From Acinetobacter rathckeae (lineage in GTDB: Bacteria > Pseudomonadota > Gammaproteobacteria > Pseudomonadales > Moraxellaceae): a stretch of DNA of 64,000 nt. Location of the stretch: assembly GCF_015627125.1 (NCBI RefSeq), contig NZ_VTDO01000006.1, positions 62,001 to 126,000 on the forward strand, read 5' to 3'. Positions 55,361 to 64,000 of this stretch are shown here, in pieces (position 1 is the stretch's first letter; every line of letters starts with the position of its first letter). The translations under genes and the position numbers were made by a program. The notes below the pieces were generated by a model that made no database searches, had not been told where the DNA came from, and saw only the letters and a program-made list of their open reading frames with translations.

Positions 55361-56086
55361 ATGCCTAGTACTTTAAATGAGGATAAGAGGCTGGAAAGGC
55401 CTGCTTATTGGAGTGGCGTATTTGCAATGGCTTTATGTGTTTTTGCATTAATTGCTTCTGAATTTATGCCAGTTAGTCTATTGACTACAATTGCTCAAGA
55501 TTTACATATTACAGAAGGATTAGCTGGGCAGGGAATCACTGTTTCAGGTGTTTTTGCTGTAATAACAAGTTTAACAATATCCTATCTAGCTAAAGGAATA
55601 GATAGAAAACATTTATTGTTAGGACTAACAGCAATAATGGCTATTTCAGGGCTTATTGTTTCTTTGGCTCAGAGTTATACGATGTATATGATTGGTCGTG
55701 CATTTATTACTGGTAATAATGGCAAAAAACACTTTACTGTAGATTCAATAGGTGAAGATAGATTTCTTTGGGTTTTGGCAAGAAATGAAAAAGGTGATGC
55801 AGTAGGCTATGCTACCATCAGGCCATTAACAGAAGGTATAGCTGAAGTTAAAAGAATGTTTTCAAGTCAAAGTTCACCTGGTATAGGTTATGCTTTACTT
55901 ACTTTTTTAGAAAAATCAGCAAAGGCCATGGGGTATAATGCACTTTTGCTTGAGACTAGAAAGGTTAACACAAGAGCTGTAAAATTCTACAGAAAAAATG
56001 GATATATAAGTATTAATAATTATGGACCATATGTAGGTCGTGATGAAGCCATATGCTTCTCAAAAAACTATAATCTTCATATTTAA
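55361..56086 (+). CDS. Hybrid frame: truncated MFS transporter fused to GNAT acetyltransferase
   Basis: About 241 residues in one open frame. Residues 1-116 are the first four helices of a DHA1-type MFS transporter ('YWSGVFAMALCVFALIASEFMPVSLLT', 'MIGRAFI'). At about base 55708 the sequence switches to 'TGNNGKKHFTVDSIGEDRF' and continues as a nearly complete GNAT domain ('EVKRMFSSQSSPGIGYALLTFLEKSAKAMGYNALLLET' and 'RAVKFYRKNGYISINNYGPY'). The MFS part is cut after helix four and the GNAT N terminus is missing. This looks like a deletion fusion and the product is probably non-functional as a transporter. Confidence 0.75.
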   Translation: MPSTLNEDKRLERPAYWSGVFAMALCVFALIASEFMPVSLLTTIAQDLHITEGLAGQGITVSGVFAVITSLTISYLAKGIDRKHLLLGLTAIMAISGLIVSLAQSYTMYMIGRAFITGNNGKKHFTVDSIGEDRFLWVLARNEKGDAVGYATIRPLTEGIAEVKRMFSSQSSPGIGYALLTFLEKSAKAMGYNALLLETRKVNTRAVKFYRKNGYISINNYGPYVGRDEAICFSKNYNLHI

Positions 56087-56519
56087 ATGGAGTATTTTTT
56101 AGTTTAATAATAGTCAGCTAAGCTGATTTCTAAATCTATCTAAGAAAGTATATATTATAGTGAAACAGGCTAATTCATCATACAGTCAATAATACCAAAG
56201 GCTTGCCTACACGTATTCTGGAGTTTTTACTTGTATGTGTTTTTCAGCATTTTCACTATAGCTAAATTATGGTCATAGAGATGAAGAGAGCATTATTATT
56301 TTAGAGTTCGCATATTAAGATACGATAAGAAGTGTTAAAACATGTTTTTATAAGAGAAGTGATATATTTTAAAACTCGAATCTATTTTCAAATCTTTAAT
56401 CAATGTAAGGCATTATAAAGCAACCGGTTGTTTGTAATGCTCTTCAAAACAAAAAGAGCTCTTCAATTTGAACAGCTCTTTTTGTTTGAGTGACAACTGA
56501 TGTGCGGTTCAACAAAAAC
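56087..56519. other. 430-base region at the island's right side
   Basis: No gene. It contains an imperfect hairpin at 56410-56440 and the nrdB terminator at 56447-56487. This is where the island is presumed to end, but I see no copy of the ssrA 3' end (GGTTCAACTCCC...CCACCA). Confidence 0.55.
56447..56487 (-). terminator. Intrinsic terminator of nrdB
   Basis: AAACAAAAAGAGCT (56447-56460) pairs with AGCTCTTTTTGTTT (56474-56487). On the minus strand it lies about 30 bases after the nrdB stop. Confidence 0.85.
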
Positions 56520-57803
56520 CTACCAGCTTAAAGCACCGCCAGTTTGGTAATCTGTTACACGTGTTTCAAAGAAGTTCTTTTCTTTACGTAAGTCCATCAT
56601 TTCCGACATCCATTGGAATGGATTATTTACACCTTTATACTGTTCAGGCAAGCCAAGTTGTGCAAGTCGACGGTTACAAATGAACTGTAAGTATTCTTCC
56701 ATCATTGCCGCATTCATACCTAAAATACCACGTGGCATAGTGTCACGTGCATATTCAATTTCAAGCATTGTGCCTTCAACAATCATTTGAATCACTTCTT
56801 CTTGGAATTCTGCAGTCCAAAGTTTTGGATTTTCAATTTTGATTTGGTTGATCATATCAATACCAAAGTTTACGTGCATAGACTCGTCACGCAAAATGTA
56901 TTGGAATTGCTCTGCAACACCACTCATTTTATTACGACGACCCATACTTAAAATTTGGCTAAAACCGCAGTAGAAGAAAATGCCTTCAAGTACACAATAA
57001 AACGCAATCATATTACGCAGTAGCGTTTGATCTGTTTCAGTTGTACCTGTCACAAATTTTGGATCACCTAATTCTTGTGTGTACTTTAGACCCCAAGCTG
57101 CTTTTTTAGCAACACTTGGAATTTCACGGTACATATTAAAGATTTCGCCTTCGTCCATACTTAAGGATTCAACACAATACTGGTAAGCATGAGTATGAAT
57201 AGCTTCTTCAAAAGCCTGACGTAAGATGTACTGGCGGCACTCTGGGTTTGTAATCAAACGATATAGCGCAAGTACTAAGTTGTTCGCAACCAATGAGTCT
57301 GCTGTTGAGAAAAAGCCAAGATTGCGCTTGACAATCATTCGCTCATCTTCAGTTAACCCATCTTCTGACTTCCATAACGCAATGTCATGCGTCATGTTTA
57401 CTTCTTGAGGCATCCAGTGGTTTGCACAACCATCAAGGTATTTTTGCCAAGCCCATTCGTATTTGAATGGTACAAGCTGATTTAAGTCCGCACGGCAGTT
57501 AATCATTGATTTATCATCAACTTCAACACGACCCGCACCCATTTCCAACTCTTCTAGACCTGGTGCAATATCTAAATTTCTGAGTGATTCAGCTGCCCGA
57601 GCCATGGTATCGGTTTGATGTGTTGCTCTGTTACTTGAGGTTGTTCCAGAATTTTCAGATTCGTCAGAGCTTTTCTGCGATGACTGCGAATCAGATACCA
57701 TCTTCTGTTCAGGCGTTTCTTGCGGTTGGACGGGCGTAGATTTGGACTCTGGAGTTTGTGTTTTCGAATCATCGTCAAAATCGTCCCAACTTATGATAGA
57801 CAT
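56520..57803 (-). CDS. nrdB: Ribonucleotide-diphosphate reductase subunit beta (class Ia)
   Basis: A 427-residue R2 subunit with an extra acidic, Ser/Gln-rich N-terminal extension of about 95 residues. The di-iron site residues are visible: Glu in '[18 protein letters not shown]', Glu and His in '[13 protein letters not shown]' and '[11 protein letters not shown]'. The C-terminal '[18 protein letters not shown]' is the tail that docks on the alpha subunit. It holds the tyrosyl radical for deoxynucleotide synthesis. It lies downstream of nrdA with a 194-base gap containing a hairpin at 57962-57990. Confidence 0.95.
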   Translation of the reverse strand: MSIISWDDFDDDSKTQTPESKSTPVQPQETPEQKMVSDSQSSQKSSDESENSGTTSSNRATHQTDTMARAAESLRNLDIAPGLEELEMGAGRVEVDDKSMINCRADLNQLVPFKYEWAWQKYLDGCANHWMPQEVNMTHDIALWKSEDGLTEDERMIVKRNLGFFSTADSLVANNLVLALYRLITNPECRQYILRQAFEEAIHTHAYQYCVESLSMDEGEIFNMYREIPSVAKKAAWGLKYTQELGDPKFVTGTTETDQTLLRNMIAFYCVLEGIFFYCGFSQILSMGRRNKMSGVAEQFQYILRDESMHVNFGIDMINQIKIENPKLWTAEFQEEVIQMIVEGTMLEIEYARDTMPRGILGMNAAMMEEYLQFICNRRLAQLGLPEQYKGVNNPFQWMSEMMDLRKEKNFFETRVTDYQTGGALSW

Positions 57804-57961
57804 AATTAATCTCTCTTCTTGGTGTTTATTTTAGCATAAGTCATCTATTGAAGTGTTGATGCCTTGAATGCGATATTGATTTCTAGATAAGTGGCATAGG
57901 GTAGTGAACCTATTTCCACTCATCCTTGACTCACAGATTATATGTTGCCTAAAAAGGCGTG

Positions 57962-57990
57962 CAGTGACATTCCTTTAAGAAATGTCACTG
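57962..57990 (-). terminator. Hairpin between nrdA and nrdB
   Basis: CAGTGACATT (57962-57971) pairs perfectly with AATGTCACTG (57981-57990), just after the nrdA stop on the minus strand. It may attenuate read-through into nrdB. Confidence 0.65.
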
Positions 57991-57997
57991 TCATGTT

Positions 57998-60805
57998 TTA
58001 TTGGCATGCTTCGCAATCTGGGTTGTCGATAGAGCATGCTTGCGGTACAGGAGCAGCTTGTGTAAAGCCTTCTTCTACACCTTTAGCCGTTGCAGTGGGT
58101 GCATTGTTAACTGTGGTTTTTTTCACAGCGTTCAGGGCACCTGTGTTAATGGTCGATTTTTCAGTTGAGGTTGCACCGAGTGCTCGGAGGTAGTAAGTCG
58201 TTTTTAGACCACGTAACCATGCCATTTTATAGGTCAGGTCAAGTTTTTTACCATTTGCACCTGCAATATACAGGTTGAGAGATTGTGCTTGGTCAATCCA
58301 TTTTTGGCGACGAGATGCTGCATCAACAATCCAACGTGGTTCAACTTCAAAAGCAGTGGCAAACAGTGCTTTGATGTCATCTGGGATACGTGCAATTTTC
58401 TCTACTGAGCCTTCGTAGTGTTTAAGGTCATTGACCATAACAACGTCCCACAAGCCACGTTCTTTCAGCGTACGAACGAGGTATGGGTTAATAATTGTAA
58501 ACTCACCAGATAGGTTAGATTTTACATATAAGTTTTGGAAGGTTGGTTCAATAGATTGCGCTACACCACAAATATTTGAAATGGTTGCTGTTGGTGCAAT
58601 CGCCATCACATTTGAGTTACGCATACCATTTTTTTGTACGGTAGTACGTAGGGTATCCCAATCTAAACGTTGTGTACGGTCAACTTCAAACATTTTTTCA
58701 GGGCGTGATTTTGCCACAAGATCAAGTGAGTCAATTGGTAAAATACCTTGATCCCATAGTGAACCTTTAAAGGTTGAATACGTGCCACGCTCTACAGCTA
58801 AGTCACTTGATGCTTGAATGGCGTGGTAACTGATCACTTCCATTGATTCATCGGCAAACTCTACTGCTGCATTTGAACCATAAGCAATATTCATTTCATA
58901 AAGGGCATCTTGGAAGCCCATGATTCCCATACCCACTGGGCGGTGTTTCATGTTTGAGTTTTTCGCTTGTGGTACGGCATAGTAGTTAATGTCAATGACG
59001 TTATCTAGCATGCGTACCGCAGTTTTAATGGTACGTTTTAGTTTGTCTTCGTTTAGCTTACCTTGTTCGATATGGCGAACGAGGTTAATTGAACCTAGGT
59101 TACATACTGCAATTTCATCTTTGCTGGTATTTAAGGTAATTTCAGTACATAAGTTTGATGAGTGAACGACACCAACATGCTGTTGTGGTGAGCGTAGGTT
59201 ACATACGTCTTTAAATGTAATCCAAGGATGGCCTGTTTCGAACACCATAGACAACATTTTACGCCACAAGTCTTTTGCATGTAGTTTTTTATGCAACATG
59301 TTCTTTTCTTTGGCAACGCTTTCATAGTAGCTGTAACGTTCAGCAAAGGCACTACCAGTCAGGTCATGCAAATCTGGTGTTTCTGATGGCGTGAATAGTG
59401 TCCATTCACCATCTTCAATAACACGTTGCATAAATAAATCTGGAATCCAGTTTGCTGTGTTCATGTCGTGAGTACGGCGACGGTCATCACCTGTGTTTTT
59501 ACGTAGCTCTAAGAATTCTTCGATGTCTAAGTGCCATGTTTCTAGGTAGGCACACACAGCACCTTTACGTTTACCACCTTGGTTTACAGCAACTGCGGTA
59601 TCATTTGCCACTTTTAAGAAGGGTACAACACCTTGTGATTTACCGTTTGTGCCTTTGATGTATGAGTTTAATGCACGTACAGGTGTCCAGTCGTTACCTA
59701 AGCCACCAGCCCATTTTGAAAGCATGGCATTGTCACGCATGGCACCATAGATGTCGTATAGGTCATCATCAATGGTAGTGAGGTAACAGCTTGAAAGTTG
59801 TGGGCGTAATGTACCTGAGTTAAACAGTGTTGGCGTTGATGCCATGTAGTCAAAGCTAGACAGTAAGTTGTAGAACTCAATGGCACGATCTTCACGGTTT
59901 TCTTCGTTTAAGCAAAGCCCCATAGACACACGCATAAAGAACAGCTGTGGCAGTTCAAAACGTACACCTTTTGAGTGAATGAAGTAGCGGTCAAATAGGG
60001 TCTGTAAACCTAAATAGGTAAACTGATTTGAGCGTTCTGGTTGAATGGCATTTGATAGCTTTTCTAGGTCAAACTCGAGCAGTACAGGTGACAGTAGCTC
60101 AAGCTCTACGCCTTTTTTAAGATATGCTTCGAGAGCATTGGCTTCTGATGTTTCAGCATCTAAGCCTAAAAATTGTAAGCCTGTTTGTACCAATTCATTA
60201 CGTAGCAAACGTGCAGTCACATAAGTATAGTTTGGCTCGTGTTCAATACGTGTACGTGTTGCCATGATCATTGTGGTTGCAATGTCACTGGCCTTTACGC
60301 CGTTGTATAGGTTTTTAACAGTCTCATCAACGATGGTTTGTACGTCAATGCCTTCAAGCCCTTCGGCTGCTTTGCTAATTTCTGTATTCAGCGCCGCGAG
60401 GTCTAGTGGCTGTAGGCTACCATCTGCCGCTGTGATTTGTAGTGTTGGGTGATGATTTTCTGACAGGTTTTGACGAGCATTGGTGCGTTGCTCACGGTAA
60501 ATGACATAGCTACGAGCAACTTTTTGTTCGCCTTCACGCATTAGTGCAAGTTCAACTTGGTCTTGAATTTCTTCGATATGAATTGTGCCACCAGATGGTA
60601 AGCGACGTTTAAACGTATTGCTCACCATATTGGTCAATTCAGTAATACGGTCATGGATACGGCTTGAGTCAACGCTTTGTTGCCCTTCTACAGCTAAAAA
60701 TGCTTTACCAATAGCTACAGAGATTTTCTCGGCATCAAAAGGTGCAACTTCACCAGTACGTTTGATGACTTGAAGTTGCCCTGGGGTTGATGAGATGACG
60801 CTCAT
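57998..60805 (-). CDS. nrdA: Ribonucleotide-diphosphate reductase subunit alpha (class Ia)
   Basis: A 935-residue R1 subunit. Two N-terminal ATP-cone-like stretches ('VIKRTGEVAPFDAEKISVAIGKAF' and 'ITAADGSLQPLDLAALNTEI') are the allosteric region. 'SSCYLTTIDDD', 'NLCTEI' (active-site Cys and Glu) and 'APTATISNICG' line the catalytic barrel. The C-terminal 'CSIDNPDCEACQ' supplies redox cysteines for thioredoxin. It reduces ribonucleoside diphosphates. Candidate NrdR boxes and a DnaA box lie upstream. Confidence 0.96.
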   Translation of the reverse strand: MSVISSTPGQLQVIKRTGEVAPFDAEKISVAIGKAFLAVEGQQSVDSSRIHDRITELTNMVSNTFKRRLPSGGTIHIEEIQDQVELALMREGEQKVARSYVIYREQRTNARQNLSENHHPTLQITAADGSLQPLDLAALNTEISKAAEGLEGIDVQTIVDETVKNLYNGVKASDIATTMIMATRTRIEHEPNYTYVTARLLRNELVQTGLQFLGLDAETSEANALEAYLKKGVELELLSPVLLEFDLEKLSNAIQPERSNQFTYLGLQTLFDRYFIHSKGVRFELPQLFFMRVSMGLCLNEENREDRAIEFYNLLSSFDYMASTPTLFNSGTLRPQLSSCYLTTIDDDLYDIYGAMRDNAMLSKWAGGLGNDWTPVRALNSYIKGTNGKSQGVVPFLKVANDTAVAVNQGGKRKGAVCAYLETWHLDIEEFLELRKNTGDDRRRTHDMNTANWIPDLFMQRVIEDGEWTLFTPSETPDLHDLTGSAFAERYSYYESVAKEKNMLHKKLHAKDLWRKMLSMVFETGHPWITFKDVCNLRSPQQHVGVVHSSNLCTEITLNTSKDEIAVCNLGSINLVRHIEQGKLNEDKLKRTIKTAVRMLDNVIDINYYAVPQAKNSNMKHRPVGMGIMGFQDALYEMNIAYGSNAAVEFADESMEVISYHAIQASSDLAVERGTYSTFKGSLWDQGILPIDSLDLVAKSRPEKMFEVDRTQRLDWDTLRTTVQKNGMRNSNVMAIAPTATISNICGVAQSIEPTFQNLYVKSNLSGEFTIINPYLVRTLKERGLWDVVMVNDLKHYEGSVEKIARIPDDIKALFATAFEVEPRWIVDAASRRQKWIDQAQSLNLYIAGANGKKLDLTYKMAWLRGLKTTYYLRALGATSTEKSTINTGALNAVKKTTVNNAPTATAKGVEEGFTQAAPVPQACSIDNPDCEACQ

Positions 60806-60887
60806 ATCAGCTTCGCTCCATTGTATTGTTTATGATGTTTTGACCTGTATTAAATACGCTTTTGCAGTATATAAGTTAAAGGCTTAA

Positions 60888-60903
60888 ACACAATATTTGG
60901 TGG
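60888..60903. promoter_or_regulatory. Candidate NrdR box 1
   Basis: ACACAATATTTGGTGG matches the NrdR consensus ACACWATATATWGTGT at most positions. It lies 83 bases upstream of nrdA. A second, weaker box starts exactly 32 bases away. Confidence 0.55.
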
Positions 60904-60919
60904 TTTATATTAAGTATTG

Positions 60920-60935
60920 GCACAAGATACGGTAA
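60920..60935. promoter_or_regulatory. Candidate NrdR box 2
   Basis: GCACAAGATACGGTAA keeps the core CAA.ATA..GT. Its start-to-start spacing of 32 bases from box 1 fits the paired-box arrangement of NrdR operators. Confidence 0.45.
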
Positions 60936-61071
60936 TTTTTTTAAATTATCAATATTGACATTTTGTTATTTATTTTGTTGTGGAAGGACGGGTGTTGTAA
61001 GTGGTTGTTGTTTGTAAAATATAGCAGTAGCAAGCATATCAAAAAATAAAAAAAATACGATGGGATAACTG

Positions 61072-61080
61072 TGTGGATAA
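61072..61080. promoter_or_regulatory. Perfect DnaA box
   Basis: TGTGGATAA is the complement of the consensus TTATCCACA. It lies in the nrdA/SRPBCC divergent region, 267 bases upstream of nrdA. DnaA is known to regulate nrdAB in E. coli; here this is an analogy. Confidence 0.5.
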
Positions 61081-61201
61081 CTTTATATTTTGTGCTTATG
61101 GTTTAAAACTCCCCGAATTGTATTTATGATTTTAGTATTTTGTGTGATTTTAAGGTGATCATGTTATGTTTAGACTACTTTACATACAATAGATAAAAAC
61201 A

Positions 61202-61639
61202 ATGAAATTTGAAATTAATACAGAAGTCCGTATCAAGGCAACGCTAGATCAGGTCTGGGCAGTACTCATGGATTTTGAGCATTATAAAGCGTGGAATCCT
61301 TTTATTTATGATGTTGTTGGCAATATGAGTGAAGGGGGCTTAATACGGGTAACATTACATGATGACTCTGCTCATAAAATGTCATTTAAAGCAATTGTTT
61401 TAGCGCATGATACAAATAAGCAGTTTACGTGGTTGGGTCGTTTATGGATGAAAGGTATTTTTGATGGTGAGCACAGCTTTGTTCTAGAACAAGTATCTGA
61501 AGATACAGTGAAGTTGACTCAAAGTGAAATGTTTAGAGGGGTGTTGGTTCGACCATTTTTAAAAACTTTACAGCACAAGACAACACAAAACTTTCAAAAA
61601 ATGAATGATGCCTTAAAGAAAAAAGTAGAAGGTCTGTAA
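61202..61639 (+). CDS. SRPBCC (START/Bet v1-like) domain protein
   Basis: A 145-residue helix-grip protein. 'FEINTEVRIKATLDQVWAVLMDFEHYKAWNPFIYDV' is the standard opening of polyketide-cyclase/dehydrase-type SRPBCC proteins. 'FTWLGRLWMKGIFDGEHSFVLEQV' and a long C-terminal helix complete the fold, which binds a hydrophobic ligand in a cavity. Its ligand is unknown. It converges on metG with a shared perfect terminator at 61649-61678. Confidence 0.85.
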   Translation: MKFEINTEVRIKATLDQVWAVLMDFEHYKAWNPFIYDVVGNMSEGGLIRVTLHDDSAHKMSFKAIVLAHDTNKQFTWLGRLWMKGIFDGEHSFVLEQVSEDTVKLTQSEMFRGVLVRPFLKTLQHKTTQNFQKMNDALKKKVEGL

Positions 61640-61648
61640 TATATAAAA

Positions 61649-61678
61649 AGAACAACACCTCACTTGAGGTGTTGTTCT
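61649..61678. terminator. Bidirectional terminator between SRPBCC gene and metG
   Basis: AGAACAACACCTCA (61649-61662) pairs perfectly with TGAGGTGTTGTTCT (61665-61678). Confidence 0.9.
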
Positions 61679-61695
61679 GGTTCAAATATTGATGT

Positions 61696-63741
61696 TTAAG
61701 ATACTTTGTCGCCAGGTTTTGCATCGGTTGCTGGTGAAATAATAATGCCATCCCCTGCACACAGTACCATGCCATTTGAAATGCCAAAACGCATTTTTCT
61801 TGGTGCAAGGTTAGCCACCATTACCACCAATTTGTCTTGTAAGTCTTCAGGTGCATATTGGGCACGAATACCGCTAAATACGTTACGTGGTTCAGGCTCA
61901 CCGACATCTAGGGTAAGTTGTAGTAGCTTGTCTGAGCCATCTACTGTATTTGCTTGTAGTACTTTTGCAACTCGTAAGTCGACTTTGAAAAAGTCATCAA
62001 TCTGAATGGGTTCATCTGTCGTTGGTGTTTTTACAGCAGGCTTAGATGATTTTTTTACAGCTTTTGCAACTGGCTTTTCTGTAGCGGTGAGTGATGATTT
62101 TGAAGCATCAACCATTGCATCTACTGCTTTTTTATCTACACGTTGCATGAGCGGTGTAAATGTATTGATTTCCCAATCGGTGAGTACAGTTTCTCTTGAT
62201 GCAAAGTGAAAATGTTCAAGTTTTAGGAATTGCTGGACTTCACTGGCAAGTGTAGGAAGTACAGGTTGTAGATAAACCATCAATTGGCGGAATAGATTGA
62301 TCCCCACTGAACAAATGTCATGGACGTGTTGGGCTTGGCCTTCTTGTTTGGCCAAAGCCCATGGTTTTTTCTCATCAATATATTGGTTGGCTTTGTCTGC
62401 TAAAGCCATAATTTGACGAATAGCAGTACTGAACTCACGAGACTCATATGATTGCATGATCTGTTGTCCTGCATCGATGAAGTGTTGTACGAGTTCAGGC
62501 TCAGCACATTGCTTTGACAGTATGTTGTTAAAGTCTTTATTAATAAACTTTGCACAACGGCTGGCAATATTAATTACTTTACCTACAAGGTCTGAGTTTA
62601 CTTTTTGTATAAAGTCATCAAGGTTTAAGTCAGAGTCTTCGACTTTGTCTGATAGTTTTGATGCAAAATAGTAACGCAGTTGCTCTGGGTTAAGGTGTTC
62701 TTTATATGTAGCAGCTTTAATGAACGTACCACGTGATTTAGACATTTTTTGCCCGTTCACAGTTAAAAAGCCATTTACAAAGAGGGCTGTAGGGGTACGG
62801 TAACCTGCACCTTCAAGCATTGCAGGCCAAAATAACGCGTGGAAGTAAACAATGTCTTTACCAATAAAATGGTAGACTTCATTTTTACTGTCTTTTTTCC
62901 AGTAGTCATCAAAGCTTAGTTCAGGGCGTTTGGTTTTAATGTAGTTTTCAAAACTTGCCATGTAGCCAATCGGTGCATCTACCCATACGTAAAAGTATTT
63001 GTTTGGTGCATTTGGGATTTCAAAGCCAAAGTAAGGGGCATCTCGTGAAATATCCCAATCAGATAAGCCTGCTTCAAACCATTCGTCTAATTTATTGGCA
63101 ATAGAGACAGGCAAACGGCCTTGGTCACGTGTCCATTGTTGTAGGTAGTTGTTGAAATCTGGCAACTTAAAGAAGTAGTGGTCAGACGATTTTTCAACAG
63201 GGGTAGAGCCACTTAATGTTGAGCGAGGGTTCAGTAACTCTATTGCATTGTAGGTTGTGCCACACGACTCACAAGCATCGCCATATTGGTCTTCTGTGTT
63301 ACATTTTGGGCAAGTACCTTTAATAAAACGGTCTGACAAAAACATTTGTTTTTCAGGGTCAAACAGTTGTGTCACAGGACGAACGGCAATGTGGCCTGCT
63401 TTGTGGTTTTTTAAATAGATTTCTTCGGCACGTGCTTGGTTTTCACTGCTATGGGTTGAGTCATAGTGATCAAAGCTAATATTAAATGCCGCAAAATCAT
63501 TTTCATGTTCTTTTTGTATTGATGCTATATATGCTTCTGGTGTGACGCCACCATTTTTTGCACTGAGCATAATTGCTGTACCGTGGGCATCATCGGCACA
63601 CACATAAGTTACATCATGTCCGAGAGATCGCATTGCACGAACCCATATGTCGGCTTGTATATAGCCAAGCAGGTGTCCCATGTGGATTGGGCCATTTGCA
63701 TAAGGTAAGGCATTGGTAACAAGTATTTTGCGAACGGACAT
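61696..63741 (-). CDS. metG: Methionyl-tRNA synthetase
   Basis: A 681-residue class I synthetase. HIGH-type '[15 protein letters not shown]', a CP-domain zinc knuckle '[18 protein letters not shown]', '[10 protein letters not shown]' and the anticodon-binding helices are present. A C-terminal EMAP/Trbp111-type tRNA-binding dimerisation domain (from '[17 protein letters not shown]') ends it. I take ATG 63741 ('[17 protein letters not shown]'), preceded by GAGAG; the frame is open 57 codons upstream but that part has no synthetase character. Confidence 0.96.
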   Translation of the reverse strand: MSVRKILVTNALPYANGPIHMGHLLGYIQADIWVRAMRSLGHDVTYVCADDAHGTAIMLSAKNGGVTPEAYIASIQKEHENDFAAFNISFDHYDSTHSSENQARAEEIYLKNHKAGHIAVRPVTQLFDPEKQMFLSDRFIKGTCPKCNTEDQYGDACESCGTTYNAIELLNPRSTLSGSTPVEKSSDHYFFKLPDFNNYLQQWTRDQGRLPVSIANKLDEWFEAGLSDWDISRDAPYFGFEIPNAPNKYFYVWVDAPIGYMASFENYIKTKRPELSFDDYWKKDSKNEVYHFIGKDIVYFHALFWPAMLEGAGYRTPTALFVNGFLTVNGQKMSKSRGTFIKAATYKEHLNPEQLRYYFASKLSDKVEDSDLNLDDFIQKVNSDLVGKVINIASRCAKFINKDFNNILSKQCAEPELVQHFIDAGQQIMQSYESREFSTAIRQIMALADKANQYIDEKKPWALAKQEGQAQHVHDICSVGINLFRQLMVYLQPVLPTLASEVQQFLKLEHFHFASRETVLTDWEINTFTPLMQRVDKKAVDAMVDASKSSLTATEKPVAKAVKKSSKPAVKTPTTDEPIQIDDFFKVDLRVAKVLQANTVDGSDKLLQLTLDVGEPEPRNVFSGIRAQYAPEDLQDKLVVMVANLAPRKMRFGISNGMVLCAGDGIIISPATDAKPGDKVS

Positions 63742-64000
63742 AGTTCTCTCACGGTGTTTACAAGTGGGTGATTTTACCTGACTTATCGGTTTCTTGCATG
63801 GTTGAATTGCGAAAAATATAATCAAAATGATGGTTGTGTGAAAGTGCAGGCGGATTTGTTGTGTATAGAGGGAAAAAGATATCTTCCGAGTTGTGTATTT
63901 TCTTTGTATCAAAGTGCAGTTTTTAGTAAAAAATCTAACAAATTTTTTACAGTTGGATTAGGTTATTAAAGGTGTACTTAACTTAATTAAATTTTTGAGT
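63742..64000. other. Upstream region of metG to the window end
   Basis: No gene is seen in the last 259 bases. It presumably contains the metG promoter on the minus strand; AT-rich TATAAT-like and TTGATT-like words occur but none stands out. Confidence 0.45.

Larger units (their letters stand above)
60806..61201. other. Divergent nrdA / SRPBCC promoter region
   Basis: No gene. Besides the NrdR-type and DnaA boxes there is a GGATAACT direct repeat (61063-61070 and 61075-61082) and long A/T tracts. Confidence 0.55.

Noticed and set aside
56213..56224. GTATTCTGGAGT shared with the tmRNA (31819-31830), considered as attR
   Set aside because: Only 12 bases, outside the tRNA-like 3' end where such integrases recombine, and a match of this size is expected by chance over 24 kb.
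31515..56519. CRISPR array or cas genes in the island
   Set aside because: No regularly spaced direct repeats and no Cas-like proteins were seen.
61696..63912. Extended metG frame up to 63912
   Set aside because: The extra 57 codons have no synthetase character; the conserved N terminus and GAGAG site support 63741.

Overview
The window looks like chromosome from an Acinetobacter species (Moraxellaceae, Gammaproteobacteria). It is AT-rich. It has the dut-algC-argB order, a pilT-pilU / bamE-fur / rnfH neighbourhood, a non-zinc type HemB, an ABZJ_00895-type small membrane protein, and a tmRNA encoding the tag ANDESYALAA. The species cannot be fixed from the sequence alone.

Layout. 1-6478: an aminotransferase tail, a MocR-type regulator and an amine/amino-acid oxidation and transport cluster (SnoaL-like protein, FAD oxidoreductase, APC permease, EamA exporter). 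6633-12787: core metabolism and repair (rep, dut, algC, argB, a class II glutamine amidotransferase). 13364-19348: bacteriohemerythrin, a polytopic membrane protein fused by contiguity to rnfH, bamE, fur, the twitching ATPases pilU/pilT, and the PLP homeostasis gene yggS. 19355-31430: an MFS pump, sbcC/sbcD, an OsmC-type peroxiredoxin, a His-rich exported protein, hemB, and an EmrA/EmrB-type efflux pair. 31515-31873 is ssrA (tmRNA).

From just after ssrA to about 56.4 kb lies a genomic island. A P4/CP4-57-type integrase abuts the tmRNA 3' end, the classic integration site. Next come an AT-rich unknown gene, a YfjJ/Gp2-like replication-type protein, small membrane and lipoprotein genes, and a mobile-element module (DUF932 YfjQ-like, YqaJ nuclease, probable recombination directionality factor, AlpA regulator). 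The defence cargo follows: type I restriction-modification hsdM-hsdS-hsdR, an McrB/McrC-type modification-dependent system, a class II Fic protein, and a two-gene minus-strand cassette with a HEPN-like RX4H protein. That cassette is flanked by a 121-bp repeat of the fic 3' end. The right end holds an alpha/beta hydrolase and a hybrid reading frame joining a truncated MFS transporter to a GNAT acetyltransferase. I did not find a second copy of the ssrA end, so the right boundary is inferred only from the return of core genes.

56520-63741 is core again: nrdB and nrdA (class Ia ribonucleotide reductase, with candidate NrdR boxes and a DnaA box upstream), an SRPBCC protein, and metG.

The island items most worth a second look are the RX4H cassette between the fic repeats, the MFS-GNAT hybrid, the split zinc-ribbon protein, and the GC-rich hairpin in the gene-free stretch at 36.8 kb.
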